The notes: a model not told the origin generated them from the sequence alone. A stretch of 64,000 bases of DNA from Symbiodinium natans (GCA_905221605.1 CAJNDS010002787.1:1-64000); one strand, 5' to 3'; numbered from the stretch's first letter, positions 42,579 to 54,221 are shown. Translations and numbers: made by a program.

Positions 42579-42683
42579 ATTGGGATGTTCGCCCTTATAC
42601 TAACAGTCCTTAGCAGGCATCATCATAGTTTGGGGACTAGAATCCCTTTTAAGAACTGTAAGTATAAGGGGGAACATCCCAAT
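42579..42683. mobile_element. MITE-like element, family 2, copy a
   Basis: 105 bp. The left end ATTGGGATGTTCGCCCTTAT continues with ACTAACAGTCCTTA; the right end carries its reverse complement (AACTGTAAGTATAAGGGGGA then ACATCCCAAT). Inverted repeats are about 32 bases with few mismatches. Non-coding. Confidence 0.8.
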
Positions 42684-42718
42684 GCATAGAGAAGAATGTC
42701 CAGGGTGCAGGGGCCCGC

Positions 42719-42866
42719 AACCCTAAACCCTAAACCCTAAACCCTACACCCTAAACCCTAAACCCTAAACCCTAAACCCTAAACCCTAAACCCTAAACCC
42801 TAAACCCCTAAACCCTAAACCCTACACCCTACACCCTAAACCCTAAACCCTAAACCCTAAACCCCA
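42719..42866 (-). repeat. CCCTAAA array
   Basis: About 21 units with CCCTACA and CCCCTAAA variants. Confidence 0.95.
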
Positions 42867-42959
42867 ACCCGCCAGCAGAAGCCGAGAGTAGCCACTGCCA
42901 TGGCATGTCCGATCCCGGCAGGGAGCAGGATGCGACGAGCTTCCACGCTTGTCAGCATG

Positions 42960-43070
42960 GGGGTTTAGGGGTGTAGGGGTTTAGGGTGTAGGATTTGGGG
43001 TTTAGGGTTTAGGGTTTAGGGTTTAGGGGTTTAGGGTTTAGGGTTTAGGGTTTAGGGTTTCGGGTTTAGG
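42960..43070 (+). repeat. TTTAGGG array
   Basis: About 15 units with GTGTAGGG and TTTAGGGG variants. Opposite orientation to the array 95 bases before it. Confidence 0.95.
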
Positions 43071-43109
43071 TCGGGTGGGGCTTCGGGTCGAGGAGGCGTG
43101 TGGGCTTTT

Positions 43110-43640
43110 GGAGCCCCTGAAATCTTAAAACTCCTAAAACTCCTCAAAGCCCTGAAGCCTGCAAAACCCCTAAAGCCCTGAGAAGCCGCTAAGCCCCTGA
43201 AGCCCTTAAAGCCCGAGATTCCTGTAGACCCCTGAAGCCCCAGAGCTTATGAAGCTCCGCAAGCCCAAAACCCAAAACCCAAAACCCAAAACCCTAAACC
43301 CTAAACCCTAGATGCCCTGAGAGAACCCTGAGAAGCCTCGAGAGCCATGAGAGGAGCACCTGGCCGAAACCCTTAAAGCCCCTAAAGCCCCAAAAGCCCC
43401 TAGAAGCGCCAAAAGGCCTGAAAGCCCTAAAACTCCTAAAAGCCCTAAGCCCTAAAGCCGGAAAATCCTCTAAGAGCTCTAAAAGCCCTAAAGAACCCTA
43501 AACCCTAAAACCCCCAAAGCTCGAAGAGCCCCAAGAAGCCCGAAAAAGCCCTAAGAAACCCCACTGCTAAACCCTAAAACCCTAAACCCTAGACCCTAAA
43601 CCCTAAACCCTAAACCCCAAACCCTAAACCCCAAGAAGCC
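43110..43640 (-). repeat. Degenerate CCCTAAA/GCCCCTAAA field
   Basis: About 500 bases of AAGCCCTAAAACTCC-like diverged units, with more exact CCCTAAA stretches at 43290-43312 and 43560-43630. Confidence 0.8.
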
Positions 43641-43721
43641 CCCAAAAGGAGCACATCTCAGTGGTGGCTCGCCTCCGTCCTTCGCCGCAGCCTTCGCCCC
43701 ACGTTCCGCGCCATGCGAAGG

Positions 43722-43915
43722 GTAGGGTTTAGGGTTTAGGGTTTAGGGTTTAGGGTTTAGGGTTTCGGGTTTAGGGTTTAGGGTTTAGGGTTTAGGGTTT
43801 CGGGTTTAGGGTTTAGGGTTTAGGGTTTAGGGTTTAGGATTTAGGGTTTAGGGTTTAGGGTTTAGGCTTTTGGGGTTGAGGGTTTCGGGTTTAGGGTTGA
43901 GGGTTTTGGGATTGT
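43722..43915 (+). repeat. TTTAGGG array
   Basis: About 27 units, mostly exact, with TTTCGGG and TTGAGGG variants toward the end. Confidence 0.95.
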
Positions 43916-44032
43916 TGGGAAAGCTATAGTAGAGAGGTTTAGGGCTTGCAAGAGGGTTCAAGGTTTTGGGTTACAGAGCTTGGAGGATTTCTACCGAAAG
44001 AGTGCAACTCCGTTCCCTGCAGACCTTCCAGC

Positions 44033-44084
44033 AAGGGTTTAGGGTTTAGGGTTCAGGGTTTTCGGGTTCAGGGTTTAGGGTACA
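44033..44084 (+). repeat. Short TTTAGGG array
   Basis: About seven units with TTCAGGG variants. Confidence 0.85.
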
Positions 44085-44149
44085 AACTGGCCTTGGGCTG
44101 ATGCGGTTTTCAACCTGAACCTCCGCACTCTAAATCCTGAATGCTAAAC

Positions 44150-44259
44150 TGGGTAGCCCAGTGGTACCCTTTACCCTTTTTTGGGTTCTGGGTTGCCTTA
44201 TAAAGTAGCCAACCACAAAAAGGGTGCCCTTATTGTAATATGGTTACTGGGCTACTAAG
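44150..44259. mobile_element. MITE-like element, family 3, copy a
   Basis: About 110 bp. The left end GGGTAGCCCAGTGGTACCC and right end GGTTACTGGGCTACTAAG are inverted. The inner part TTGGGTTCTGGG...CCTTATAAAGTAGCCAACCA recurs near 47110. Confidence 0.75.
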
Positions 44260-44659
44260 GAAACCTTAATCTCAACACCCCATCGCCTTCCCGTTTCCCT
44301 GTTGGGGTTGCAGGTATTGTGGTTATTGAGGTTGAAAACCCCTGTGAATGTGGGCTGCGCCCCGCGGGTCAGGGTAAAGAGCATGCAGGTTTAGAGGTTA
44401 AAAAGGCTACAGGGACGTATTGACAGTTCATGTAGGGTTTTTGGCGCTTTCGGGCTCATTAGGGGCCAAAATTCCCCACAGATTCCTCGTGTTCTTGGTA
44501 TCAGGGTTGAGGATTCTGATTTAGGGTGTAGGGCATGGGTTAAGTTCCTTTAGCCGACAAGGTCCGAGCTGCGGAGAAGGAGGTGGTTGTCCAGATACCC
44601 CGAGGCGTTGGTCCGGCTGTTGATGGGGGGGGGGGGGGGAGCCGGAAATTAGCTATTGT

Positions 44660-44722
44660 TTCGGGTTTAGGGTTTAGGGTTTAGGGTTTAGGTTTAATTA
44701 GGGTTTAGGGGTTTGGTGTGTT
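44660..44722 (+). repeat. TTTAGGG array
   Basis: About eight units, one interrupted by TTTAATTAGGG. Confidence 0.9.
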
Positions 44723-45312
44723 TATTAGGTTTGCTGGGTGGGCTTCGGGTTTAGGGCCCCTTTCCTTTGACGAGTCATGCATCAAGGGACAAACGGAGGG
44801 ACCCGTAAAAGGGACCTGAGGGGCAATGCAGGGGGTTACTTAGGTATGTAGTGAATACACAAGGTATGTATATAGAAGAGTTATATAAGGGAATAAGATT
44901 AAGGGTCTCTTCCAGGATGCCCTCCTTATCCCCCCTAATGCAACTTCGTGGATTGCCAGGAAGGGAGTGGGTGCCATATTGGGAGAGCTCAGTCCGCGTT
45001 CGACGATCGCACGTCTTCTTGCTTTGTCCTGTAAGGCGATGATGTCATCAACAACCAGGTGGAAGAGTGCGCTGGGCTGTGTGTCATCCTTACGTGGATC
45101 GAGAATCCCCAACTTGGGGGGAAGGTATATACAATACATGTGCAATCCTTATGTACCCCTCCCGCCCTTCAGGGTCCCATACGAGGCCGAGGGCTCATCC
45201 TTAGACGTGACGTAGCAGCTTCGCAGGTACGGCTTCCGATTCGCACGCGTTTTCGGCCCAGATGCCTCTCAACGCACGGTCTTCGACGCCGCTGCGAAGG
45301 ACACAATTCTCT
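44723..45312. other. No convincing gene
   Basis: The best frame (minus strand, about 45145-44850) includes LVVDDIIALQDKARRRAIVE. The underlying bases TCCTG(C/T)AAGGCGATGAT also occur near 29226, so this is more likely a dispersed repeat than a gene. Confidence 0.4.
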
Positions 45313-45468
45313 CCTGAACCCTGAACCCTAAACCCCAAACCTTAAACCCTAAACCCTAAACCGTAAACCCTAAACCCTAAACCCTAAACCCTAAACCCTA
45401 AACCCTAAGCCCTAAACCCTAAACCCTAAACCCTAAACCCTAAACTCTAAACCCTGAACCTCAAACCG
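45313..45468 (-). repeat. CCCTAAA array
   Basis: About 22 units with CCCCAAA, CCGTAAA and CCTTAAA variants. Confidence 0.95.
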
Positions 45469-45604
45469 CGGCCAGAAGCATGTTTCAGAAGGTCCCGGTT
45501 TGAACCGGGGATATTTGGGCTCCTGGGCTCTTGTGGTTGTTGGGTATTTGATTTGGGGAGGTTCCAGTCGACTCGTACCCTTAAGGATGTACCCCTAAAG
45601 GTTG

Positions 45605-45712
45605 CCCCTAAACCCTAAACCCTAAACCCTAAACCCTAAACCCTAAACCCTAAACCCTAAACCCTAAGCCCTAAACCCTAAATCCTAAACCCTAAACCCT
45701 AAACCCTAGATC
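45605..45712 (-). repeat. CCCTAAA array
   Basis: About 15 units. Confidence 0.95.
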
Positions 45713-46017
45713 TACCCTCTCATGGCCCTTATATACCCTTAGGGATCCTTCAGAAGGGACCCCAAGAACCCAGGGGTACGGGCATAAGGGTCCAAAGTCG
45801 AACCCTTAGATCCATAGCTGAGTGAGTACACTTTACACTTGTTGGGATACTATAACCCCCTATAGAATACACTTTTTGGGGGCTTATGAACTCTGCCACT
45901 AAGTTTTCAACTTCGGCGGCCTCTCAGGAGTTGGTGCTCGGGGCATTAGATGGCGTCAACTGCACCATCTTCGCATATGGACAGCGCCGGCCTCAAGCCG
46001 CGGGCAGAGAACTGACT

Positions 46018-46105
46018 CCCTAAACCCTAAACCCTAAACCCTAAACCCTAAACCCTAAACCCTAAACCCTAAACCCTAAACCCTAAACCCTAAACCCTAA
46101 ACCCC
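46018..46105 (-). repeat. CCCTAAA array
   Basis: About 12 exact units. Confidence 0.95.
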
Positions 46106-46197
46106 CCTAGCTCCATGCTCCGCTGCCCCCGAAAAAAGCACAGACCTCCAACCTCCGAACCCGTAAACCCTCCCCGGACCGACCCACGGCCTGATCG

Positions 46198-46258
46198 TTA
46201 GGGTTTAGGGTTTAGGGTTTAGGGTTTAGGGTTTAGGGTTTAGGGTTAGGGTTTAGGG
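46198..46258 (+). repeat. TTTAGGG array
   Basis: About nine units, one shortened to TTAGGG. Confidence 0.95.
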
Positions 46259-46349
46259 ATGTGGGTTTCTTCTTGAGGACGGGCAGCGGCAAGACGTACA
46301 CCATTTGCCAGGGCCCCAGTTGACTGGCGCGACATCTTGGTTCGGGGTT

Positions 46350-47069
46350 CTCTTAGGGTTTTAGGACCCGGGTTTTAGGGCTCTGGGGGTTTCAGGGTTT
46401 TAGGGTTTCAGGGGGTGTTTTCGGAGTTTGCAGTCAAGGAGTGTCCTGCCCTTTTCAGAAGGAAGCAGGGCCCCGAACGCCCTCTAAGACCCTCAACGAC
46501 CTTGAAACAATCCTAAAGAGCCCTGGAACTTCTAGAGATCCCTAAAGCCCCTTAAAGCCTTAAAACCCTGGCCCCTAATCCCTAGAACCCTAAACCCTTA
46601 CGGTTTAGGGTTTGGAGGTGAGGATTTAGGGTTGAGGGGAGGGTTTAAGGTTGATGGGTAGAGGGTCCTCATAGGTTCTCATGGTTTCGTTTTACCATGT
46701 TTTTCCCTTACAGTATGGGTTTGTGACGTTAGATAGTCCTTGTTCCTGCACACGTGTGCTCTCTCAAGAAATTAGATTTAACTCTCAGTGCTGATGGTCA
46801 CTTCTCTAAATCATTGTCCCTTTTTGAGTTACTGTTATATGGCGGCCCCGAATATTTCGGGTACCCAAAACATGCTGAGAACTTAGCCAATCCCATGTGT
46901 CTATGAGTATGAAGTTTGGCGTGTCTCAGGACGCGTGCCAAAGAGTATCATGCAAATCCAACCCCAAAGCACCCTTCAAGAATCTAAGAAAGGGAGATGT
47001 GCTTTAAAGAAGGTCTGCTGTTTACGGTAGACCCAAACCGTTGGCAACTATCCCAGAGCCCTAGACCTC
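46350..47069. other. Sparse degenerate repeats, no gene
   Basis: Scattered TTTAGGG-like and CCCTAAA-like units up to 46660, then about 400 bases of ordinary sequence without a reading frame or motif I recognise. Confidence 0.5.
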
Positions 47070-47181
47070 CTTGGTAGCCCTGTGCTACCCTTTGCCCTTT
47101 TTTTGGGTTCTGGGTTCCCTTATAAAGTAGCCAACCAAAAAAAGGGTGCCCTTATTATTCTTTGGTTACTGGGCTACTAAG
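47070..47181. mobile_element. MITE-like element, family 3, copy b
   Basis: About 112 bp. Left end CTTGGTAGCCCTGTGCTACC, right end GGTTACTGGGCTACTAAG; the inner part matches copy a at 44150 closely. Confidence 0.75.
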
Positions 47182-47225
47182 CCTCTCAAAAAGTCGCCGA
47201 ACAAATCCGGGCCATGGCGCAGCAC

Positions 47226-47322
47226 CAACCCTAAACCCTAAACCCTAAACCCTAAACCCTAAACCCTAAACCCTAAACCCTAAACCCTAAACCCTAAACC
47301 CTAAACCCTAAACCCTAAACCC
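47226..47322 (-). repeat. CCCTAAA array
   Basis: About 14 exact units. Confidence 0.95.
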
Positions 47323-47454
47323 AGGCGGCAACCACAAGGAGCGAGGAATTGTCCCTCGATCCTTGAACGCCATCTTCGAAGCCCTCGAACGCCCGATCCT
47401 CTGGGAAGGTTCGGCTTGCAAGGACCTGAAGCCCAAAACCCTGAACATCCCCAC

Positions 47455-47642
47455 GCCCTAAACCCTAAACCCTAAACCCTAAACCCTAAACCCTAAACCC
47501 TAATCCCTAAACCCTAAACCCTCAGCTCTAAACCCTCAACCCTCAACCCTCAACCCTAAACCCTAAACCCTAAACCCTAAAAACCTAAACCCTAAACCCT
47601 AAACCCTAAACCCTAAACCCTAAACCCTAAACCCTAAACCGC
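47455..47642 (-). repeat. CCCTAAA array
   Basis: About 26 units with CCCTCAA variants in the middle. Confidence 0.95.
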
Positions 47643-48091
47643 CCCGAGCCCCAAGCCCCCAACAGCCCAAAGGCCCTCCGAAATCCCTGATCCGTGGTCA
47701 GTGAGGCCTAAAAGCCTAAGCCAAGCCCTGAGCCCTGAATGCGGCTTTACGGAGCTCTGCATCCGGCTTAGGGCTGCTTGGGGATGAAGGGCCTTTGCTT
47801 AGCTGCGGTTGTGATGATGAGTGGGGAAAGGGCAGCAGGAGTAGGAATAGGAGGAGGGGAGGAGGGCGAGGAGGAGAATGAGTGGGAGCCGGAGCACGAG
47901 GAGGAGGAAGAGTAGGAGGAACAGGAATAGGAAGAACACAAGGATGTGTCCTAACTTCAGAAACTTGTGTCCTGTAGGCGATGGTGCTTGCATCTTCAGC
48001 AAAGATCCTCTCACCTGTAGTTCGGGAAGTAAGTAGAATATTGCAAGATGCTTCCACATTTCCTACTCCCTGGCCTTGGAACGTTTACATA

Positions 48092-48197
48092 TGGGGGTTT
48101 ACGAAAATAGGGGACCCCAACATTGACCCCCAAATGGTAGGATTTCCTTATAGTAAGGACCCCAATAGGGTACCACTAATATCGGAAACCCCCCCAT
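48092..48197. mobile_element. MITE-like element, family 4, copy b
   Basis: About 106 bp. Left end ATGGGGGTTTACGAAAATAG, right end CTAATATCGGAAACCCCCC, inverted. Read on the minus strand its core (ACCCTATTGGGGTCCTTACT) matches copy a at 28570. Confidence 0.75.
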
Positions 48198-49197
48198 ATC
48201 CTCCTAGGTCTCCCAGGCACGAGAGCGGCTCCCATTGTCCCAGTGCGTATCTCCAATCAGAAAGTGGGCTTTTGTCACAGAGGATATGTGTTCATGAGCA
48301 GACACGTTGGACAGCAACAAGGGAGAGCATGTGCACAGACATGTGTGCACCATTGTGCACGCAGGTCTGAAAAAGATTTACTGCGCCTGCAAGCATGTGC
48401 AGCTGTGGTTGCTAGGCATCGTTAGATGAACTTCTTCCGTTCATCTCCAGTTGACGCTGTCTGATTTGGACTGGACTCAGCCTTGTTCTGAGTATGGGGC
48501 CAGATCGATGGATGCTATTCACCTAGGACGTTACTAGGGGAGTTTGGGTCCATTTTCAGATGCATTCGTTCCAGCTTCTTATCTTTCACTATCTCACGGA
48601 GTCTTCGGCCAACAAACATCTAAGCGACAAAAGATACGAAAGTCGTGATCTCCATGTGATAATACTGGCTTGTTTTCAGGAAGGTTGTTTTTGTCTTCCG
48701 CTTTGTTCCCTCCTAGCTCTTCCAATAATCGATTTTGATGTGGGATTGCAAGCCCCATAACTAGTTGAGTTAACCGGGCTTTTTCTGTGGATGACTTGTT
48801 GAAGTGTATTTGGATGAATGTGCCCTCAGCCATAAACCCTTTTCAAACGGGGGTCCGAGATCCAATTGCTGATATCCTGGGGGGATGGTTCTGTCGGTCA
48901 TAAGCCCGCTCCGCGCTAAGGTCGACAAGGTGGTGAAGACTTCTCCATCTCCATGTCCTTCATAGAGGCACCTGGTAGGAACTAAATAAGGCACACTCAA
49001 CACAGCGAGCTTGGATGCCCTCAATCGTGCATGCGCCTGCGCGTGTGCGCGCGTGCGCGCTCGCTCTTTTCAGGTGCAGGGGGGGAAGCAATGCTAAACC
49101 GCAAAAACTTCGGTTCGCTAGCGCTCGCGGTGCCCTTGTTGCGGTTTGGCGGCAGGCATGATACTTGGCCCAAATCCATCAGGGATTAGGGCTGATT
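48198..49197. other. 1 kb without recognisable gene or repeat
   Basis: Short frames on both strands and one alternating GC/GT stretch near 49030-49060 (GCGCGTGTGCGCGCGTGCGC), which may form Z-DNA. Confidence 0.5.
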
Positions 49198-49222
49198 AGG
49201 GTTTAGGGTTTGGGTGTAGGGC
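49198..49222 (+). repeat. Short TTTAGGG tract
   Basis: Three or four units. Confidence 0.85.
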
Positions 49223-49442
49223 ATACTTGTACAACCTGCCGCCACGTTGATTGACTTCGGGCGATTGGCGAAGGCCAGCCAAACACGATGGCAAACCATC
49301 TGTGAGTTGCGCAGCCGGAAGCGACAAGGACTTGGCCTATGACAGGGACGACCGGCTTGTTCTAGGTCAGGGTCCCCAGGCTCGTACGTCAGAATCCCCC
49401 CCCCCCCCTCCCCCACATGAAGGAGCGCTTCCAAAACAGTTT

Positions 49443-49530
49443 GGCGTTTAGGGTTTAGGGTTCAGGGTTTAGGGTTTGGGGTTTAGGGTTTAGGGTTTAG
49501 GGTTCAGGGTTTAGGGTTTGGGCTTTAGGG
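49443..49530 (+). repeat. TTTAGGG array
   Basis: About 12 units with TTCAGGG and TTTGGGG variants. Confidence 0.95.
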
Positions 49531-49607
49531 GAAGTTTTTTCAATACCGGCCGCGACCTGGGAGTGAGGCTGTTGGAGTCTTGTTGCATCCCCAAGTCCCA
49601 AAGCCGC

Positions 49608-49930
49608 TCAGCCCTAAACCCTCAAAACCCCCCAAAAAACTCCCCCAAAACCCCAAAAAACCCTAAACCCCAAAAGACCCTAAACCCCAAAGGCCCTACA
49701 CCGTAAACCCTAAGCCCCAAACACCCTCAACCCTAAAACTTTAACCCTAAAATCCCTAAGAACCCTAAGCCCCAAAAACCCTCAACCCTAAAAACCCTAA
49801 AAACCCTAAGCCCCAAAAACCCTCAACCCTAAAAACCCTAAAAACCCTAAAAACCCTGAAAACCCTAAAAACCCTAAAAACCCTAAACCCTAAACCCTAA
49901 AACTTTAACCCTAAACCTTGAAACCCTCAG
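49608..49930 (-). repeat. Degenerate CCCTAAAA(A) array
   Basis: About 320 bases of CCCTAAAAA, CCCTCAACC and CCCCAAA units; the unit length drifts from 7 to 9 bases. Confidence 0.85.
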
Positions 49931-50023
49931 CCCGAAGTCAATCATCAGGCCCCCAGCTTCGGTTTATCGATCCCGAACCCCCGCACCCTGAAACCTCTCA
50001 GAGAGCTGCAGGAGGCTTATGAG

Positions 50024-50108
50024 AGGGTTTAGGGTTTAGGGTTTAGGGTTTAGGGTTAGGGTTTAGGGTTCAGGGTTCAGGGTTTAGGGTTTAGGGTTTA
50101 GGGTGTAA
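50024..50108 (+). repeat. TTTAGGG array
   Basis: About 12 units with TTAGGG and TTCAGGG variants. Confidence 0.95.
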
Positions 50109-50523
50109 GAACTTAGGGCTTCAGGGGAGAAGACCTCAGAATTGCCTCAAGCTCTGAACCCAAAACCCTAGGCCTGACAAGGGCTTTGGGTATTAGGGCT
50201 GCGCACGGAGGTCTACAAGGAAGTCGGCTATGACCTACTCGCCAAGGAGAGGAACAGACCCCATACCTCACCCCGAAAAGGTTTCAAGAACCGAGAACTG
50301 ACACTTCAGCTCCTGCTACCCCCGCTGAGTTCTGCTTTCGTTTTCTTGATCTACAACCCATGGGAGTAGCAAACATTTATAACTGAATTGTCGCTCTAAG
50401 GGGAGTGTAGCCGAAATACCCTCAAGCCCCTACGACGAGGCCTGAAGTTCTCAAGGGCTGTCAGCCATGGGTTCTGGTGTTGGTGTTTGCGGTTTCGGAG
50501 GATTTGGGGGGGGGGGGGGGGGG
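50109..50523. other. No recognisable gene
   Basis: Ordinary sequence with short frames; a run of about 18 Gs near 50505-50523. Confidence 0.5.
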
Positions 50524-50720
50524 TCAGGTTTTAGGGTTTCTGCGTTTCTGGGTTTAGGGTTAAGGGCTTAGGGTTTAGGGCCAAACCCTAAACCCTAAAC
50601 CCTAAACCCTAAACCCTAAACCCTAAACCCTAAACCCTAAACCCTAAACCCGAAACCCTAAACCCTAAACCCTAAACCCTAAACCCTAAACCCTATGGGT
50701 TTGTGGGTTTAGGGTTTCGG
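50524..50720. repeat. Head-to-head telomere-type arrays
   Basis: TTTAGGG-type units up to 50580 meet CCCTAAA units (50585-50696, about 16) through the five bases CCAAA, then a few TTTAGGG-like units resume at 50697. The junction GGGTTTAGGGCCAAACCCTA is a fold-back. Confidence 0.95.
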
Positions 50721-50821
50721 GGTTTGCGGGCGTTCGCCCTGACACAGCTCCGGGCTTCCAAGCTTTTTCGAGGGGCTGGGTGGCATGCGAGGCGCGGGTT
50801 CTCCGGTCTCGACCGGAAGTC

Positions 50822-50967
50822 TTAGGGTTTAGGGTTTGGGTTTAGGGTTTAGGGTTTAGGGTTTAGGGTTTAGGGTTTAGGGTTTAGGGTTTAGGGTTTA
50901 GGGTTTAGGGTTTAGGGTTTAGGGTTTAGGGTTTAGGGTTTAGGGTTTAGGGTTTAGGGTTTAGGGG
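50822..50967 (+). repeat. TTTAGGG array, longest uniform run
   Basis: About 20 units, nearly all exact. Confidence 0.95.
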
Positions 50968-51067
50968 CGAACCCTGAGCCCGAAAGCCCCTGCTCCCTAA
51001 ACTTTCCGACCCACTGAAACTGGCGACCCGCAAACCTTCAAGTCAAGCCATACAGCCCCCAGACCCC

Positions 51068-51112
51068 CACCCTAAACCCTACAACCCTAAACCCTGAACC
51101 CTCAACGCAAGT
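51068..51112 (-). repeat. Short CCCTAAA array
   Basis: About six units with variants. Confidence 0.85.
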
Positions 51113-51395
51113 CAGGAGTTTGGTGGCAGCAAGGCGAGGGGAGTTGCTTCCGTGTGTTCCTTGAGAAACCAACTGAACCCTAACAGGGTTGACGGTTCTT
51201 ATGCCTCAGTAGTAGAGGGTATGTGACCCCCTGGTTTTAGGGTCCATTTGGCCGCCAGGGATAGCGAGGTTTGGGACCAGGCCGTCTAAGCTGAGCAGGG
51301 CCCAGAAAGGGTCTAGGGACGATGTGTGCATTAGGGTGTGTTTGGGAAGCGGGGAGGGGGGGCGGGGGGTGGCAGGCGCAACCCTAAACCATAAT

Positions 51396-51645
51396 ACTTA
51401 GACCCCTAAAACCCTAAAAGCCCCAGAACCCTAGAACCCTGGAACTCTCGAGCCCTCGAACACTCAAAACCTGGAACCCTAGAACCCTAGAACCCTAGAA
51501 CAAACCTAGAACCCTAGAAACCTAGAACCCTAGAACCCTAGAACCCTAGAGCCCTAGAACCCTAAAACCCTCAACCCTAAACCGGAGTCCTTACACACCC
51601 TAGCCTAAACCCTAAACCCTAAACCCTAAACCCCACAGCCCTTTA
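51396..51645 (-). repeat. CCCTAGAA variant array
   Basis: About 15 units of an 8-base variant CCCTAGAA at 51420-51555, flanked by ordinary CCCTAAA units. It is a locally homogenised sequence variant of the telomere-type repeat. Confidence 0.85.
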
Positions 51646-51732
51646 AATTAAACCCCACAGCCCTGAGGAAGCCTGGCCGGTGGTTTCCGTGACCCTTCCC
51701 AGCGGGCAGCCGGTGCTTCAAGGTCCTCGGTC

Positions 51733-52050
51733 TAGGGTTTAGGGTTTAGGGTTGAGGGTTGAGGGTTTAGGGTTGAGGGTTTAAGGTTTAGGGTTTAGGG
51801 TTTAGGGTTTCGAGTTTAGGGTTTCGGGTTCAGTTCAGGGTTTAGGGCTTAGGCGACCTCCAGAGTTTTGGGTTTAGAGTTTCGGGGCTTAGGGGTTTCG
51901 GGGTTTAGGGGGCTTAGGGGGTTTAGGGATTTAGGGGTTTAGGGGTTAAGGGTTTGGGGGTTAAGGGGTTCAGGGGTTAGGGGTGTGGGGGCTTCGGGGC
52001 GCTTTGGGGTTTAAAGGCTTTAGGGGTTCAGGGCTTAGGGCTACTGGGTT
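51733..52050 (+). repeat. TTTAGGG array decaying into GGGGTTTA field
   Basis: About 16 TTTAGGG/TTGAGGG units, then about 190 bases of GGGGTTTAGGGG-like diverged units up to the polypyrimidine tract. Confidence 0.85.
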
Positions 52051-52058
52051 TCACCTTC

Positions 52059-52932
<874 letters not shown>

Positions 52933-53164
52933 GTTGCTCTGTCCTTCGCTCGCTGCTTACCTCCTTCCAAACAGGTCCAAACACACATACTTTCCAGCAC
53001 ATGTGGCCATTTCTCTAACATACGGTCCACGGTTCAGGATTTAGGGTTTAGGGTTCCTTTCGTGGTCCATATTTTGGAGGCGGCCCCGGTTCTTCAGGGT
53101 ACCCCGAAAAGGGACCCCGCTCCAAATTGGACATGTGCTTGTGTGTACTTGCTGTTTTAATTTT

Positions 53165-53273
53165 GGGTTTTTTTTTTCGAAATTCAGGGGTACCTTATTG
53201 GGGTCCTGATTCTACGGGAATCCTCCTCTTTCGGGAACTGCACATTCCGGGTCCCTTTTTTTCGTAAACCTCC
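53165..53273. mobile_element. MITE-like element, family 4, copy c
   Basis: Left part GGGTTTTTTTTTTCGAAATTC then AGGGGTACCTTATTGGGGTC; right end TTTCGTAAACCTCC. The core matches copy a at 28560-28580. Confidence 0.65.
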
Positions 53274-53980
53274 ACGTATATGCCGAGCGACAGATTCTCA
53301 AGCCCCCGGTTGCAAATAAGTTTCGAGCTCGTCGAGCCAGTCCCAATGTTTGCGATCCGTTCCGGCTGTACTGCAATATCGGGGCCTGAATAATTGGAAC
53401 AGGGTTTGGCGGGTTTACTGTAGTATACTTATAAAGGTAATTATTCCGACCCCTATATTGGCTTTACCAGGGGGCTTTCTGGGTCGAAGGTTTCTATGGG
53501 TTCCAGCGCGAGGCTTGCAGTGTTGTTGGGACTTGGCCTTGTGTGCACTGCCTGTACGTGCCTTGGGCTCAAGAAGAAGCTGTCAGACAACACACCAATG
53601 AGGATGCTTGAGTTTACATCGCCTTAGCTTGAGTCTGAGCTTCGAGATTGGTTGTTAGCTGCAGACGCGAGCTGCATAAACTCTCCTGAGGTCATCGAAC
53701 TCTTAGCCAGCAACCCCCCATGAAGCCGAAAGTGGCCTCAACGACGCGGAGAGTCCACCACAAAGACGCGGCCAAATCCTGAAACGAAACCCTGACCCCC
53801 CCCAAAGCTTGGGGCCCGGATTTCAGTACTCATGGCTATGGACAAAGAGGAGGAGCCCTCTGGCTGATGATGGGGAATTTTCGGGGCTGCAACCCAGAAT
53901 GTGGGGCCCTGCCAGTGATTCTGCACGGTGAGTCCTCGACCTCAAGCCCTTTCTTACAGCTTCTCCTTCCTACGTAGGAG
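53274..53980. other. No recognisable gene
   Basis: Short frames on both strands without motifs. Confidence 0.45.
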
Positions 53981-54080
53981 AAGGGGGGGACCCTTAAAAG
54001 GGAACCCTTCTTAACCCTCTTCTGGATCTCTTAAAAAGGGACCTTATTCAGAAGGTCTATATCCCCAAGGGTCCCCCTAA
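53981..54080. mobile_element. Possible further fold-back element
   Basis: Left AAGGGGGGGACCCTTAAAAG and right AAGGGTCCCCCT are inverted, about 100 bp apart. Similar ends appear near 44800 and 45730. Weaker than the other families. Confidence 0.4.
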
Positions 54081-54221
54081 TCCTATCCCTACTCCTTGGA
54101 CCGTAGACCCAAGATCCGAGAGGTTACGCCTTCCTTCTTTGGAAGCCCTGAACCTTGTGCTCTTTGGGTACCCGAAGCCCGATGGAGATTCTGATAGCAG
54201 AGACCCTAACAGGGTTTAATA

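Noticed and set aside
44840-45145. Minus-strand frame with VVDDIIALQDKARRR
   Set aside because: The underlying bases partly recur near 29226 in another context, so a dispersed repeat is more likely than a gene.
45490-45520. tRNA-like GGTTTGAACCGGGG
   Set aside because: Resembles a T-arm loosely, but no acceptor stem or anticodon arm could be folded around it.
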